A DNA stretch of 64,000 nt from Thermobifida alba (GTDB taxonomy: Bacteria; Actinomycetota; Actinomycetes; Streptosporangiales; Streptosporangiaceae). The notes under the pieces were generated by a model that was not told where the DNA came from, searched no databases, and saw only the letters and a program-made list of their open reading frames with translations. A program made the position numbers and the translations under genes. Location of the stretch: the NCBI RefSeq assembly GCF_023208015.1, contig NZ_CP051627.1:4074422-4138421 (forward strand). Direction: 5' to 3'. Every line of letters starts with the position of its first letter. Within the stretch, counting starts at the first letter, position 1. This document shows positions 1 to 9,013 of this stretch, one piece after another.

Positions 1-147
1 CGGGGCGAGGACCGGGATCTCGTAGCGGCGCAACCGGAACCAGTTGCGTTCCACCACCGAGGCGTACGTGAGGCCCGCGACGCCGAGGGCGCCCGCGACC
101 GCCACCGCTGTACCGACACCGCGCGCTATCCTGCCCGCTCTGTTCAT
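1..147 (-). CDS. Metallophosphoesterase, N-terminal fragment (runs off the window)
   Basis: The first 49 codons of a minus-strand gene start with ATG at 147 and run off the left edge. The peptide begins MNRAGRIARG, has a short Ala/Val/Gly-rich hydrophobic segment (about residues 10-28), then ERNWFRLRRYEIPVLAP. That hydrophobic start followed by an arginine-rich FRLRR motif and a VPVLxP-like strand is typical of the actinobacterial membrane-anchored metallophosphoesterases found beside PonA2-type PBPs (Rv3683 in M. tuberculosis). The catalytic metal motifs lie outside the window. The identification rests on the N-terminus and on synteny. Confidence 0.65.
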   Translation of the reverse strand, partial: MNRAGRIARGVGTAVAVAGALGVAGLTYASVVERNWFRLRRYEIPVLAP

Positions 148-305
148 CACCGCCGAAGCTGCCATGTGACGATGGTGTCAGACTCTCGGCGGTGCCCGGT
201 CCCGCTCGGGGAGGACCACGGGCCGCGGCACCGGCGGGCGCCGCGGCGGCGACATCGGAGAAAACTCCTGGGGATCCGGGGGACGGGAACTCTATCATCC
301 CTTGC

Positions 306-758
306 ATGGCCGAACTCAAGACCCGCCTGCAAGCCGACCTCACCGCCGCGATGAAGGCACGGGACCAGGTGCGGACCCGGACCCTGCGCATGGTGCTCAC
401 CGCGATCTCCAACGAGGAGGTGGCGGGCGATTCCGCCCGCGAACTCAGCGACGACGACGTCATCAGGGTGATCACCCGGGAAGCCAAGAAGCGCCGCGAG
501 GCCGCCGACGCCTTCGAGCAGGGCGGACGCGCCGACAAGGCCGCCGACGAGCGGGCCGAGGGGGAGGTGCTGGCCGCCTACCTGCCCGCCCCGTTGAGCG
601 ACGAGGAGCTGGCCGCACTGGTCCGGGAGGCGATCGCGGAGGCCGGGGTGAGCGACGTCAAGGGCATGGGCAGGGTCATGAAGATCCTCACCCCCAGAAC
701 GGCCGGACGCGCCGACGGCCGTCGGGTGGCCGACGAGGTGCGCAGCCAGCTGTCCTGA
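306..758 (+). CDS. GatB/YqeY domain protein
   Basis: This 150-residue protein starts MAELKTRLQADLTAAMKAR and fits the YqeY family in length and sequence. The family is all-helical and related to the C-terminal tRNA-binding tail of GatB amidotransferase; its exact role is not settled. Typical features are the LRMVLTAISNEEV segment, the basic run REAKKRREA, the LAAYLPAPLSDEEL motif and the KGMGRVMKIL motif. The upstream in-frame extension to 192 is Ala/Pro-rich and not part of the family, so ATG 306 was chosen. It is divergent from the metallophosphoesterase and ends at a strong hairpin it shares with the convergent PBP gene. Confidence 0.9.
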   Translation: MAELKTRLQADLTAAMKARDQVRTRTLRMVLTAISNEEVAGDSARELSDDDVIRVITREAKKRREAADAFEQGGRADKAADERAEGEVLAAYLPAPLSDEELAALVREAIAEAGVSDVKGMGRVMKILTPRTAGRADGRRVADEVRSQLS

Positions 759-812
759 CCGGACGGGGAGCCGCGGCCCGGAGCGGGCCCGCCGGCCGGA
801 CGGACGGAAACA

Positions 813-850
813 CCGAGAGGCCCCCGGGAGGTGTCCCGGGGGCCTCTCGA
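813..850. terminator. Bidirectional hairpin terminator
   Basis: Near-perfect inverted repeat: the arm GAGAGGCCCCCGGGA and its complement flank a short GGTG loop. It sits between the convergent yqeY-like gene and the PBP gene. There is no clear T-run, as is common in high-GC actinobacteria. Confidence 0.75.
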
Positions 851-861
851 CGGGGTCGGGG

Positions 862-3252
862 CTAGAACAGGCCCCACCGGTTGTCGAAACCGGGGAGGTC
901 CCAGCCGCTGTCGGGAAGACCGCCGCCTCCGCCGTCGGAGCCGCGGCTCAGGAAGACGTTGACGACCGACCCCTCGGGCAGCCGGGAACCCGCCCCCGGT
1001 TCCACGACGGCCACCGCGCCCTCGGGCTGGTCGGAGGGCAGCCGCAGGTCGGACACGTTCGCCCGGTAGCCGGCGGACTCGATCGCGGCCACCGCCTCCC
1101 CCTGCGACATTCCGACCACGTTCGGCACACCGCCCCGGTGGGCGGCGGGGTTGGCGTCGGTGTCGTCGTCCTCCCGACGCGGCGGGGCCGGTTCGCTGGT
1201 GGACCCGAACCTCGCGGGAGACCTCGCGAAGCTCTTCGCGTCCAGCTTCTTCACCGCCTCCACCATGGTGTCCCGCCAGATGGGACCGGGGATGGTCGCG
1301 CCGTAGACCACCGGGTAGTAGCGCCCGGCCAGGGTGACGTTGCGCAGCGGGTACTGGTTCGGGCCGCGCGGGTCGCCGACGAACACCGCGCCGGCCAGGT
1401 TCGGGGTGTAGCCCGCGAACCAGGCGCTGGCCGAGTTGTCGGTGGTCCCGGTCTTGCCCGCCACCGGGCGTCCGATGCCCAGGCCCGAGGCGGTGCCGCC
1501 CTTGAAGGTCTGCTGGAGCAGGTAGTTCACACCGTCGGCGACGTCCTGGTCGAGACGGCGCTCGCACTCCGGTTCCAGCTCGATGGTCTGGCCCGACTGG
1601 CGGTCGACGATCTTGGTGATCGCCATCGGCTTGCAGTAGATGCCGCGGGAGGCGAAGGTCGCGTACGCGCCGGCCACGTTCAGCGGGGACACCTCCTCGC
1701 TGCCCAGGGTGAAGGAGTTGTTCCCCTGGGTGCGGGGGTTGTCGTAGTCCTGGCCGTCGGCGCGGGTGACGCCGAGGTTCTCGGCCATCTTGATCACGTC
1801 GCACAGGCCGACGCGCTTCTGCAGCTGCGCGAAGTAGGTGTTCACCGAGCCCTTGGTGCCCGACACCATGTTGTGCGTCGCCGAGCCGCCGCTCTCGCTG
1901 GAGTTGCTCACCGTCCACGGGGCGAGGTTGCCGCCGTTGCAGGCCTTCTGGCCGGTGATGGTGATCGTGCTGCCGGAGGAGAAGGACGTGCTGTAGGGCA
2001 GGCCCTTGTCCAGAGCGGCGGCCAGGGTGATGGCCTTGAACGTCGATCCGGCCTGGAAGCCCGTGCTGCCGCCGCGGTCGGCGTTGGCCGTGAAGTTGAT
2101 GGAGGTCTCGCCGATCTTGCTCTCGTCGGGGCCGTAGTTGCGGCTCTGCGCCATGACCCGGATCGCCCCGGTGCCCGGTTCCAGGAAGACCTGGGCGGCG
2201 ACCTTGCGGGCCTCGTTCTCCCGCGGCACCCACTTGTCCACGGCCTTCTGGCCGGCCTTCTGCATGTCCGGGTCGAGCGTGGTGTGGATCTCCAGTCCCG
2301 CGGTGCGCAGCCAGCGGGCGCGTTCGGTCTCGTTCTCCCCGAACTGCTCGCTCTTCTCGATCTCCTGGATCACGTAGTCGCAGAAGAACGGCTGCTTGCT
2401 GGGCACGCACCCGTTGCTGGGCGTGGTGATGTCGAGTTCCAGCTCCTCGGCCTTGGCCTTTTCGGCCTCCTCGGCGGTGATCACTCCGGTGTCCACCATC
2501 CGGTCGAGCACCACGTCGCGGCGCTCCTGGGCCTGGTCGGGGTTGAGGCGCGGGTTGTACAGCTCGGGGTAGCGGACCAGGCCCGCCAGGGTGGCGGCCT
2601 GGCTCAGTGTCAGCTCGCTGGCGCTGACGCTGAAGAAGTGCTGGGCCGCGGACTCCGCGCCGTAGGCGCCGTCGCCGAAGTAGGCGATGTTCAGGTAGCC
2701 TTCGAGGATTTCGTCCTTGCTCATCCGCTGTTCCAGCGCGATGGCGTAGCGCAGTTCGCGGACCTTGCGGCCCAGGGTCGTCTCGCGGGCCTCCTCCTGC
2801 TCGGCCTGGGAGGTGGCGCTCTCGATGAGCACGTTCTTGACGTACTGCTGGGTGATGGAGGAGCCGCCCTGGGTGCGTCCGGCGATGGTGCGCAGGGCCG
2901 CGCGGAAGGTGCCCATGATGTCGAGGCCGCCGTGCTCGTAGAACCGGCTGTCCTCGATCGCGATGATCGCCTCCTGCATGATCGGTGCGATCTGGTCGAG
3001 TTCGACGAGTTCCCGGTTCTGGTCGTAGACCTCGGCGATCACGCCGCCCTCGGCGTCGTAGATGATCGAGCGTTGCGGCGGCGGCGGGGTCTCCAACTCA
3101 CTGGGCATGTTGAGGAAGCCGGTCGCCACGTTGCGGGCGGTGATGCCGATACCGCCGAGTACAGGAGCGACGAGTGCGGCCACCAGCACCCCGGCAGCGA
3201 CCGAGACCCCGAACAACTGACCGAGTTTCTGCAGCAATGTCCCTTGACCCAC
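862..3252 (-). CDS. Class A bifunctional penicillin-binding protein with PASTA domain
   Basis: This 796-residue peptidoglycan synthase polymerises lipid II glycan and cross-links peptide stems outside the membrane. It has a short cytoplasmic start, one membrane helix (about 15-45) and a GT51 glycosyltransferase domain with catalytic Glu100 in AIEDSRFYEHGG, followed by the QGGSSITQQ motif. The transpeptidase has S403-TFK, S469-VN and K600-TGT. A PASTA domain (about 700-775) lies near the C-terminus, as in mycobacterial PonA2. A Ser/Pro/acidic linker and a Gly-rich tail flank the PASTA domain. Its neighbours (metallophosphoesterase, WblA, ArsA pair) match the M. tuberculosis ponA2 neighbourhood. 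Confidence 0.93.
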   Translation of the reverse strand: MGQGTLLQKLGQLFGVSVAAGVLVAALVAPVLGGIGITARNVATGFLNMPSELETPPPPQRSIIYDAEGGVIAEVYDQNRELVELDQIAPIMQEAIIAIEDSRFYEHGGLDIMGTFRAALRTIAGRTQGGSSITQQYVKNVLIESATSQAEQEEARETTLGRKVRELRYAIALEQRMSKDEILEGYLNIAYFGDGAYGAESAAQHFFSVSASELTLSQAATLAGLVRYPELYNPRLNPDQAQERRDVVLDRMVDTGVITAEEAEKAKAEELELDITTPSNGCVPSKQPFFCDYVIQEIEKSEQFGENETERARWLRTAGLEIHTTLDPDMQKAGQKAVDKWVPRENEARKVAAQVFLEPGTGAIRVMAQSRNYGPDESKIGETSINFTANADRGGSTGFQAGSTFKAITLAAALDKGLPYSTSFSSGSTITITGQKACNGGNLAPWTVSNSSESGGSATHNMVSGTKGSVNTYFAQLQKRVGLCDVIKMAENLGVTRADGQDYDNPRTQGNNSFTLGSEEVSPLNVAGAYATFASRGIYCKPMAITKIVDRQSGQTIELEPECERRLDQDVADGVNYLLQQTFKGGTASGLGIGRPVAGKTGTTDNSASAWFAGYTPNLAGAVFVGDPRGPNQYPLRNVTLAGRYYPVVYGATIPGPIWRDTMVEAVKKLDAKSFARSPARFGSTSEPAPPRREDDDTDANPAAHRGGVPNVVGMSQGEAVAAIESAGYRANVSDLRLPSDQPEGAVAVVEPGAGSRLPEGSVVNVFLSRGSDGGGGGLPDSGWDLPGFDNRWGLF

Positions 3253-3690
3253 CCGTCCAGATTACGTTCGGAAGCGAGAAAACAGCGGCGAACCGCCGTG
3301 GGCTCCGCATCGTCGTCGGTTTCGGCCATCTGCGAGCCCTGCCCCCCATCTTTCCATGATCAGGGACTTGCGTGGGGTACGCCGCCCACTAGCGTTTTAT
3401 TACTCTCTGTAGTCATTAGGTGACTAGTTTTCAAGCCTTTAATGGTCCACCTGGGCTATACCAGAAATGGGCCCAATGGGGACTGTTGACTTCCGGGCGC
3501 GGACCGTAATTTCTTTACCAGCGGAGATGCAAGAGACGGTACATCTCCTACGGGCCCCGCACCCCGTCACCTTCTGAGCCAACCCGGTGTGCCCGCAGGG
3601 CCGTCTCTGTTCCTCCGTCCCGCCGACGTCCGCGCCCTTCGGCGGGAACACGCCACAACACGACACATGATGATCTTGGGAGTGGGGCAC
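3253..3690. other. Long divergent leader between the PBP gene and wblA
   Basis: About 440 bases with no convincing gene. The stretch 3385-3450 is AT-rich for this genome and contains the dyad TAGTCA-N5-TGACTA at 3410-3426. Promoters for both the PBP gene (leftward) and wblA (rightward) presumably lie here. The AT-rich dyad is the best candidate for a regulator site. Confidence 0.5.
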
Positions 3691-3999
3691 ATGTGGAGCA
3701 CAGACTGGGCCTCGCGGGCCGCGTGTCGGGAGATCGACCCCGATTCGCTGTTCGTGCAGGGAGCTGCCCAGAACCGAGCCAAACTCATCTGCCGGGGATG
3801 TCCTGTTCGTACGGAATGCCTGGCCGATGCGTTGGACAACCGGATTGAGTTCGGGGTCTGGGGAGGGATGACCGAACGCGAACGGAGGGCACTGCTGCGG
3901 CGCCGCCCCGAGGTGACCTCGTGGCGGGCGCTGCTGGAGGACGCGCGGCAGCGCTACCAGCAGGCCGGGACCACCAGGGACGAGCTCGTCACCGGTTGA
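3691..3999 (+). CDS. wblA: WhiB-like [4Fe-4S] developmental regulator, WblA/WhiB4 type
   Basis: This 102-residue iron-sulfur transcription factor has the four WhiB cysteines at Cys12, Cys34, Cys37 and Cys43 (C-x21-C-x2-C-x5-C). They are followed by the G[VI]WGG turn in EFGVWGGMTERERR and a basic RRRP tail that contacts DNA. The subgroup signature FVQGAAQNRAK is that of Streptomyces WblA and M. tuberculosis WhiB4. Adjacency to the PBP gene and two ArsA ATPases is also diagnostic. ATG 3691 was chosen because GGGAGTGGGG precedes it and WblA proteins begin here; an upstream ATG at 3667 adds only MMILGVGH. In Streptomyces WblA controls the vegetative-to-aerial switch and antibiotic output; WhiB4 is redox-sensing. 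Confidence 0.92.
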   Translation: MWSTDWASRAACREIDPDSLFVQGAAQNRAKLICRGCPVRTECLADALDNRIEFGVWGGMTERERRALLRRRPEVTSWRALLEDARQRYQQAGTTRDELVTG

Positions 4000-4119
4000 C
4001 CGGACCACGGGCAGGGAGGAAGCCCGTGGGCGACCCGCGGCCCCGGCAGCCGTAGCGGAGACCTCGGAGGGCGGTTTCCGCAACGACACCGCAGGGGCCG
4101 CGGACGAGCCGTCCGACAG

Positions 4120-4139
4120 GCGGGGCCGCCCGGCCCCGC
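4120..4139. terminator. Hairpin between convergent wblA and ArsA genes
   Basis: GCGGGGCCG and its complement CGGCCCCGC are separated by two bases, in the 270-base convergent gap after wblA and after the downstream ArsA gene. I saw no gene in this gap. Confidence 0.5.
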
Positions 4140-4268
4140 AGGGTACGCCCGCCCGGGACAGCGGGAGGATACTGGGCGGGCCGTTCCCCTTCCGGGCGGC
4201 CGACGCGGGCGGGACCCGGCGGCCACCGGGAGGGCGGGCGCCCGAACACCGCGGCGGGGCCGACCTCC

Positions 4269-5408
4269 TCAGGACACGGGACCGGGATCGCCGAGGACCC
4301 GACCGATCTCGCGGAGGGCATCCAGGTCGTGGACGTCCTCCGCGAGGGCCGGGACCTCCACCACCCCGACCTCGGGATGCGCCGCCGTGAACCGTTCCCA
4401 CAGCCGCCGCTCCCGATCCCGCAGCCGGACCCGCTCGGCGTGCAGCCGCAGCGCCGCGGCGGCCAGCGGGTGCTCACCGGACGCCTCCAACGCCTCCGCG
4501 GCCGCAGCCCCCCGCTCGGCCGACAGCTCCGGGGCGAGGACACGCTGGGTGCGGTTGAGGACCAGGCCGGCCAGCGGCATCCGCTCCGCACGGAGCCGGT
4601 CCACGAAATAGGAGGCCTCCCGCAGCGCGTCGTGCTCCGGCACGGCCACCACGACGAACGCGGTGCCCTCCGCCTGGAGGACCCGGTAGGTCTGGTCGGC
4701 CCGCTCCTGGAACCCCCCGAAGACCGCGTCGAACATCCCCACGAAGGACTGCACGTCCCGGAGCAGCTGCGTGCCCAGAATCTTGGTGATCACTCCGGTG
4801 ACCAGGCCGACCCCCGCACCGAGCAGCCGGAACGCGCCGTTGCGGGCCGGGGCGCCCAGAAACCTGACCAGCCGCCCGTCCAGGAACCTGCCGAGCCGCT
4901 TCGGCGCGTCCAGGAAGTCCAGCGCGGAACGGCTCGGCGGGGTGTCCACGACGATCAGGTCCCACTCCTCGGACCGCCGCAACTGCCCCAGCTTCTCCAT
5001 CGCCATGTACTCCTGCGTGCCCGAGAAGCTGGAGGACAGGGACTGGTAGAAGGGGTTGTCCAGGATCTGCGCCGCCCGTTCGGGATCCGCGTTCGCCACC
5101 ACGGTCTCGTCGAAGGTGCGCTTCATGTCGAGCATCATGGCGTGCAGCGACCCGCCGCCGTCCGCGACACCCGCGACCGGGCGCGGAGTGTTGTCCAGTT
5201 CGGTCAACCCCAGCGACTGGGCGAGACGGCGGGCCGGATCCACGGTGATCACCACGGTGTGCCGACCGCGTTCGGCGGCGCGCAGCGCCAGTGCCGCGGC
5301 GGTCGTGGTCTTGCCGACGCCGCCGGAACCGCAGCACACCACGATCCTGGTGGCGGGATCGTCCAGCAGCGCGTCCACGTCGAGGACGGGAGGGCGCCCG
5401 GTACTCAC
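4269..5408 (-). CDS. ArsA-family anion-transporting-type ATPase (second of pair)
   Basis: A P-loop ATPase of 379 residues with the deviant Walker A GSGGVGKTTT near the N-terminus, the switch DPARRLAQSLG and the DTPPSR Walker-B-like motif. It belongs to the ArsA/GET3 class but has no arsenic genes nearby. The pair corresponds to Rv3680/Rv3679 in M. tuberculosis, where the two proteins act together and have been linked to redox and glycerol metabolism. The GTG start at 5408 overlaps the stop of the upstream partner (GTGA), indicating tight co-translation. The longer ORF upstream of this GTG is an overlap artefact. Confidence 0.9.
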   Translation of the reverse strand: MSTGRPPVLDVDALLDDPATRIVVCCGSGGVGKTTTAAALALRAAERGRHTVVITVDPARRLAQSLGLTELDNTPRPVAGVADGGGSLHAMMLDMKRTFDETVVANADPERAAQILDNPFYQSLSSSFSGTQEYMAMEKLGQLRRSEEWDLIVVDTPPSRSALDFLDAPKRLGRFLDGRLVRFLGAPARNGAFRLLGAGVGLVTGVITKILGTQLLRDVQSFVGMFDAVFGGFQERADQTYRVLQAEGTAFVVVAVPEHDALREASYFVDRLRAERMPLAGLVLNRTQRVLAPELSAERGAAAAEALEASGEHPLAAAALRLHAERVRLRDRERRLWERFTAAHPEVGVVEVPALAEDVHDLDALREIGRVLGDPGPVS

Positions 5409-6424
5409 ACGGCCCCCTGGGCGCGCAGCGATCCGGCCAGCCGATGCAGCCCCGGAAGGTCCACACCCTCCTCCAGGAAAGCGACGTCGTAGCACGGCCG
5501 TTCGGCGGTGGCCAGCCGCTTCCGCGCCTCCGCGGCCATCCGCACCTGCCGGGCGTGCTCCACCACCTCCCCGGACAACTCCCGGGCCAGCCGTTCGTGG
5601 TCGGGCAGGCCGGCCGCCCGCAGGCCGCGGGCGAGCACGGCGACGTCGACCACGCCGTCGGCCGCCGAGGCCAGCACGGCCTCCTCCAGAAGCACGGGCC
5701 GGACCATGTTCACCAGAATTCCCCCCACTTCCAGTCCCGCCTCGCGCGCCTCCGCGATGCCGTCCAGGCACTCCTGCACCGGCATCTCCTCCAGCAGGGC
5801 CACGAAGTGCACCACCGTCTCGGGAGAACGGATGACCTCCATGACCTGGTCGGCGTGGTCGCGCACCGGCCCCACCCGGGCCAGCCCCGAGACCTCGGCG
5901 GTGACGTTCAGAAACCGTGTGATGCGGCCGGTCGGCGGGGCGTCCAGCACCACGGCGTCGTAGACGTGCGGCCCCTGGGCGCCGCGCCGCCCCCTGCGGG
6001 CGGAAGCGGCCCGACGCCGTACCGCTTCGGTGACCTTGCCGGTCAGCAGCACGTCGCGCGCGCCCGGCGCGACCGCGGTGGCGAAGTCCACCGCGCCGAA
6101 CCGCCGGAGCGCGCCCCCGGCGCGGCGCAGCCCGTAGAACATCTCCAGGTACTCCAGGAACGCCTCCTCGGCGTCCACGGCCAACGCGTGGACCTCGCCG
6201 CCGTCCTCGGTGACGGCGACCGCGCGCTCCTCGTAGGACAACGGTGGAACGCCGAAGAGAGGGGCGATGCCCTGGCGTCCCTCGACCTCCACCAGCAGCA
6301 CCCTGCCGCCCTCCGCGGCCAGTGCCAGGGCCAGCGCGGCGGCGACGGTCGTCTTACCGGTGCCCCCCTTGCCGGTGACGACGTGGAGGCGGACCCCGTC
6401 CCAATCGCGATCGCGTGAGCTCAC
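5405..6424 (-). CDS. ArsA-family ATPase (first of pair)
   Basis: 339 residues starting MSSRDRDWDGVRLHVV, with the deviant Walker A GKGGTGKTT at about residues 18-26, the acidic VEVEGRQ switch and DAPPTGR as the second nucleotide-site motif. It probably forms a hetero-oligomer with the GTGA-coupled partner downstream, as proposed for Rv3679-Rv3680. Its start faces the plus-strand DUF4177 gene about 120 bases away, so this is a divergent promoter region. Confidence 0.9.
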   Translation of the reverse strand: MSSRDRDWDGVRLHVVTGKGGTGKTTVAAALALALAAEGGRVLLVEVEGRQGIAPLFGVPPLSYEERAVAVTEDGGEVHALAVDAEEAFLEYLEMFYGLRRAGGALRRFGAVDFATAVAPGARDVLLTGKVTEAVRRRAASARRGRRGAQGPHVYDAVVLDAPPTGRITRFLNVTAEVSGLARVGPVRDHADQVMEVIRSPETVVHFVALLEEMPVQECLDGIAEAREAGLEVGGILVNMVRPVLLEEAVLASAADGVVDVAVLARGLRAAGLPDHERLARELSGEVVEHARQVRMAAEARKRLATAERPCYDVAFLEEGVDLPGLHRLAGSLRAQGAV

Positions 6425-6547
6425 CCCACGGAGTCTATGCAGCGCGGTGTCTCCGCCCGGAGCCGCCGCCGGCCGGGACGAGGACGCGGGGCGGCGACGG
6501 GCCCGCCGCCGTGGGAACCGCCGGGGCGGTCGCTATAAGGTGGCGCC

Positions 6548-6721
6548 ATGACGAAGTGGGAGTACGCGACCGTGCCGCTGTTGTCGCACGCGACCAAGCA
6601 GATTCTGGACAACTGGGGTGAGGACGGCTGGGAGCTCGTCACGGTGATCCCCGGCCCCACCATCGGCGACGATCCGCGCAACCAGCAGCTGGTCGCCTAC
6701 CTGAAGCGCGAGAAGCGATGA
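6548..6721 (+). CDS. DUF4177 small protein
   Basis: A 57-residue protein, MTKWEYATVPLLSHATKQIL onward, with the family's WEYATVPL strand, the NWGEDGWELV motif and a short basic C-terminus. DUF4177 proteins have no established function. It is shorter than most gene-finder cut-offs but well conserved beside ridA in actinobacteria. Its TGA overlaps the ATG of the RidA gene (ATGA), so the two are translationally coupled. Confidence 0.88.
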   Translation: MTKWEYATVPLLSHATKQILDNWGEDGWELVTVIPGPTIGDDPRNQQLVAYLKREKR

Positions 6722-7185
6722 CGGCGGCGACCCCCGAGGAGCGGTTGGCCGACCTGGGGCACACCCTGCCCCAGGTCGTCCCGCCGGTGGCCGACTACCT
6801 GCCGACCGTGCGCAGCGGGGACCACGTGTACGTCTCCGGACAGCTCCCGGTGGTCGACGGCGAACTCGGCGCGACCGGCAAGGTGGGCGCCGACGTCACC
6901 CCGGAACGGGCCAGGGAGCTGGCCGCGGTGTGCGCGCTGAACGCGCTCGCCGCGATCAAGGCCGAGGTGGGCGAGCTGTCCCGGGTCAGGCGTGTGGTCA
7001 AGATCGTGGGGTTCGTGGCCAGCGACCCCTCCTTCACCGGCCAGCCGCAGGTCGTCAACGGGGCCAGTGAGCTGTTCGGCGAGGTGTTCGGCGAGGCGGG
7101 CAAGCACGCCCGCAGCGCGGTGGGCGTGGCCGTGCTGCCGCTGGACGCCCCGGTCGAGGTCGAGGTGATCGTCGAGGTCGAGTAG
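6718..7185 (+). CDS. RidA/YjgF-family protein (Rv3678c-like)
   Basis: 155 residues with RidA-like features: the early SGDHVYVSGQLPVVDG strand, a central helix with NALAAIKAEVG, and the C-terminal RSAVGVAVLPLDAPVEVEVI strand. RidA proteins form trimers and hydrolyse reactive enamine/imine intermediates from PLP enzymes. This longer actinobacterial subgroup (equivalent to Rv3678c) has not been assigned a substrate. It is coupled to the DUF4177 gene by ATGA and followed after 44 bases by a Nudix gene. Confidence 0.87.
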   Translation: MTAATPEERLADLGHTLPQVVPPVADYLPTVRSGDHVYVSGQLPVVDGELGATGKVGADVTPERARELAAVCALNALAAIKAEVGELSRVRRVVKIVGFVASDPSFTGQPQVVNGASELFGEVFGEAGKHARSAVGVAVLPLDAPVEVEVIVEVE

Positions 7186-7229
7186 CGCGACCGTGGCCAG
7201 AGCATCCCACCGCCCCCGGGGAGGAGCCC

Positions 7230-8159
7230 ATGTCAGTGAACCGTCCAGAATGCCGGCGGGAGGGCGAGAGGACCCCCCTGACCGCGACGCCGACCGCCAG
7301 GGAGACGACCCTCCCGGAAGGAGAGATCGTCCGCCATCTCGGCGTCGGTGAGATCACCCCCCGGATGCGGGACGTCCTGACCGGGCGGATCACCCCCGTG
7401 GAGCCCCGGGACGCGGCGACGGTGCTGCTGGTGCGCCAGGCGGACCCGGGCCTGGAGGTGTACCTGCTGCGGCGGGTCCCCTCGATGCGGTTCGCCCCGG
7501 GCATGTACGTCTTCCCCGGGGGGTCGGTGGATCCGCGCGACCGCGACCACGGCATCCGCTGGGCCGGCCCCTCCCCCCGGGAGTGGGCCCGCACGCTCGG
7601 CGTGGACGAGGCGTCGGCGCGCGCCCTGGTGTGCGCGGCGGTGCGCGAGACCTTCGAGGAGTCCGGGGTCCTGCTGGCGGGCCCCTCCGCCACCGAGGTG
7701 GTCGCCGACACCCGGGGCGACGACTGGGAGGAGGACCGCCGGGCGCTCGTCGACCACTCGCTGTCCCTCGCCGAGTTCCTGGACCGGCGGAACCTCGTCC
7801 TCCGCGCGGACCTGCTGCGCCCGTGGTCGCGGTGGATCACCCCGGTCATGGAGCCGCGCCGCTACGACACCCGGTTCTTCGTCGCGGTGCTGCCCGAGGG
7901 GCAGCAGACCCGTGACGTCGGAGGGGAGGCCGACCACGTCGCCTGGATGGCTCCGGACGAGGCGGTCCGCCGGTGGCGGGCGGGGGAACTGGCGATGCTG
8001 CCGCCCACGGTGGCCAACCTCAACGGCCTCACCGGATGTGCCACCCCCGAGGAGGTCCTGGAGGTCGAACGCGAGATCATTCCGGTCCAGCCCGAGTTCC
8101 GGGAGTCCGCGGGGGGAATCACACTGATCGTTCCTGATGGTGTCGACTACCCGCTCTGA
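7230..8159 (+). CDS. Nudix hydrolase, long form
   Basis: 309 residues. Upstream of the fold is FAPGMYVFPGGSVDPRD. The Nudix helix is AAVRETFEESGV, with the REx2EExG glutamates that bind Mg2+. There are about 35 extra residues between the conserved Gly and the helix, a feature of the mammalian NUDT19-like branch that acts on CoA esters and related diphosphates. ATG 7230 follows GGGGAGGAG. It lies in the ridA - Nudix - MBL-hydrolase cluster. The substrate is unknown. Confidence 0.85.
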   Translation: MSVNRPECRREGERTPLTATPTARETTLPEGEIVRHLGVGEITPRMRDVLTGRITPVEPRDAATVLLVRQADPGLEVYLLRRVPSMRFAPGMYVFPGGSVDPRDRDHGIRWAGPSPREWARTLGVDEASARALVCAAVRETFEESGVLLAGPSATEVVADTRGDDWEEDRRALVDHSLSLAEFLDRRNLVLRADLLRPWSRWITPVMEPRRYDTRFFVAVLPEGQQTRDVGGEADHVAWMAPDEAVRRWRAGELAMLPPTVANLNGLTGCATPEEVLEVEREIIPVQPEFRESAGGITLIVPDGVDYPL

Positions 8160-8197
8160 CCGCCCCCCTTGTCGGGCATGTCGCGAAATGAGGTGCG

Positions 8198-9013
8198 ATG
8201 AGGATCGACGGTTCCGGGACCCTGCGCGCAAGCTGCGTTCTGTGCCCGAATCCCGGCCCGATGACGCTCGACGGAACCAACACGTGGGTGCTGCGGGAAC
8301 CCGGCGCCCGCAGCGTACTGGTGGTGGACCCCGGCCCCGACCACGAACGGCACCTGGAACGGGTGGCGCGGATGGTCCAGGAGCAGGGGTCGCAGGTGAC
8401 ACAGACCCTCCTCACCCACGGACACGCCGACCACGCCGAGGGAGCACGCTACTTCTCCGAGCTGACCGGTTCGCAGGTGCGCGCCGTCGACCCCCAGCAC
8501 CGGATCAGCGGGGACGGACTCGCCGACGGGGAGGTCATCGAGGCGGACGGACTGCAGGTGCGGGTGCTGCACACCCCCGGACACACCGCCGACTCGGTGA
8601 GCTTCCACCTGCCCGCCGACGACGTCATCATCACCGGCGACACCGTCCTGGGCCGGGGCACCGCGGTGATCGTCGACGAGGACGGCGGTGACCTCGGCGA
8701 CTACCTGAAGTCCCTCACCCGGCTGCGCGACCTGGTGGCCAGCGCGGACATCCGCGCGCTGCTCCCGGCCCACGGCCCCGTCTGCACCGAGCCGCTGCTG
8801 AAGCTGAACCACTACATCCAGCACCGCGAGGAACGGCTGGGGCAGATCAGCGACGCCGTGGCCGCCGGAGCCGACTCCCCGGACGAGATCGTGGCCAGGG
8901 TGTACGCGGACGTCGACGAGGCGATACGGTTCGCGGCCGAGGAGTCGGTCCGCGCCCAGTTGCGCTACCTGATCAGGCGCGGGGACGTGCCGCCGGAGAT
9001 CCTGCCGGAGTGA
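8198..9013 (+). CDS. Metallo-beta-lactamase-fold hydrolase (Rv3677c-like)
   Basis: 271 residues with the metal motif THGHADHAEGA, the downstream HTPGHTADSV histidine, ITGDTVLG aspartate and PAHGPV histidine, i.e. a complete dinuclear zinc site. The C-terminal helical extension with RxAQLRYLI resembles the LACTB2-like winged-helix tail of this family, in which LACTB2 is an endoribonuclease and others are thioesterase/glyoxalase-like. The substrate cannot be inferred. Its stop codon lies inside a 40-bp perfect palindrome. Confidence 0.87.
   Translation: MRIDGSGTLRASCVLCPNPGPMTLDGTNTWVLREPGARSVLVVDPGPDHERHLERVARMVQEQGSQVTQTLLTHGHADHAEGARYFSELTGSQVRAVDPQHRISGDGLADGEVIEADGLQVRVLHTPGHTADSVSFHLPADDVIITGDTVLGRGTAVIVDEDGGDLGDYLKSLTRLRDLVASADIRALLPAHGPVCTEPLLKLNHYIQHREERLGQISDAVAAGADSPDEIVARVYADVDEAIRFAAEESVRAQLRYLIRRGDVPPEILPE

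Noticed and set aside
1138-3423. 761-residue plus-strand ORF opposite the PBP gene
   Set aside because: Its composition (Gly/Arg/Val/His-rich) is that of a frame opposite a high-GC gene; the minus-strand PBP has full catalytic motifs.
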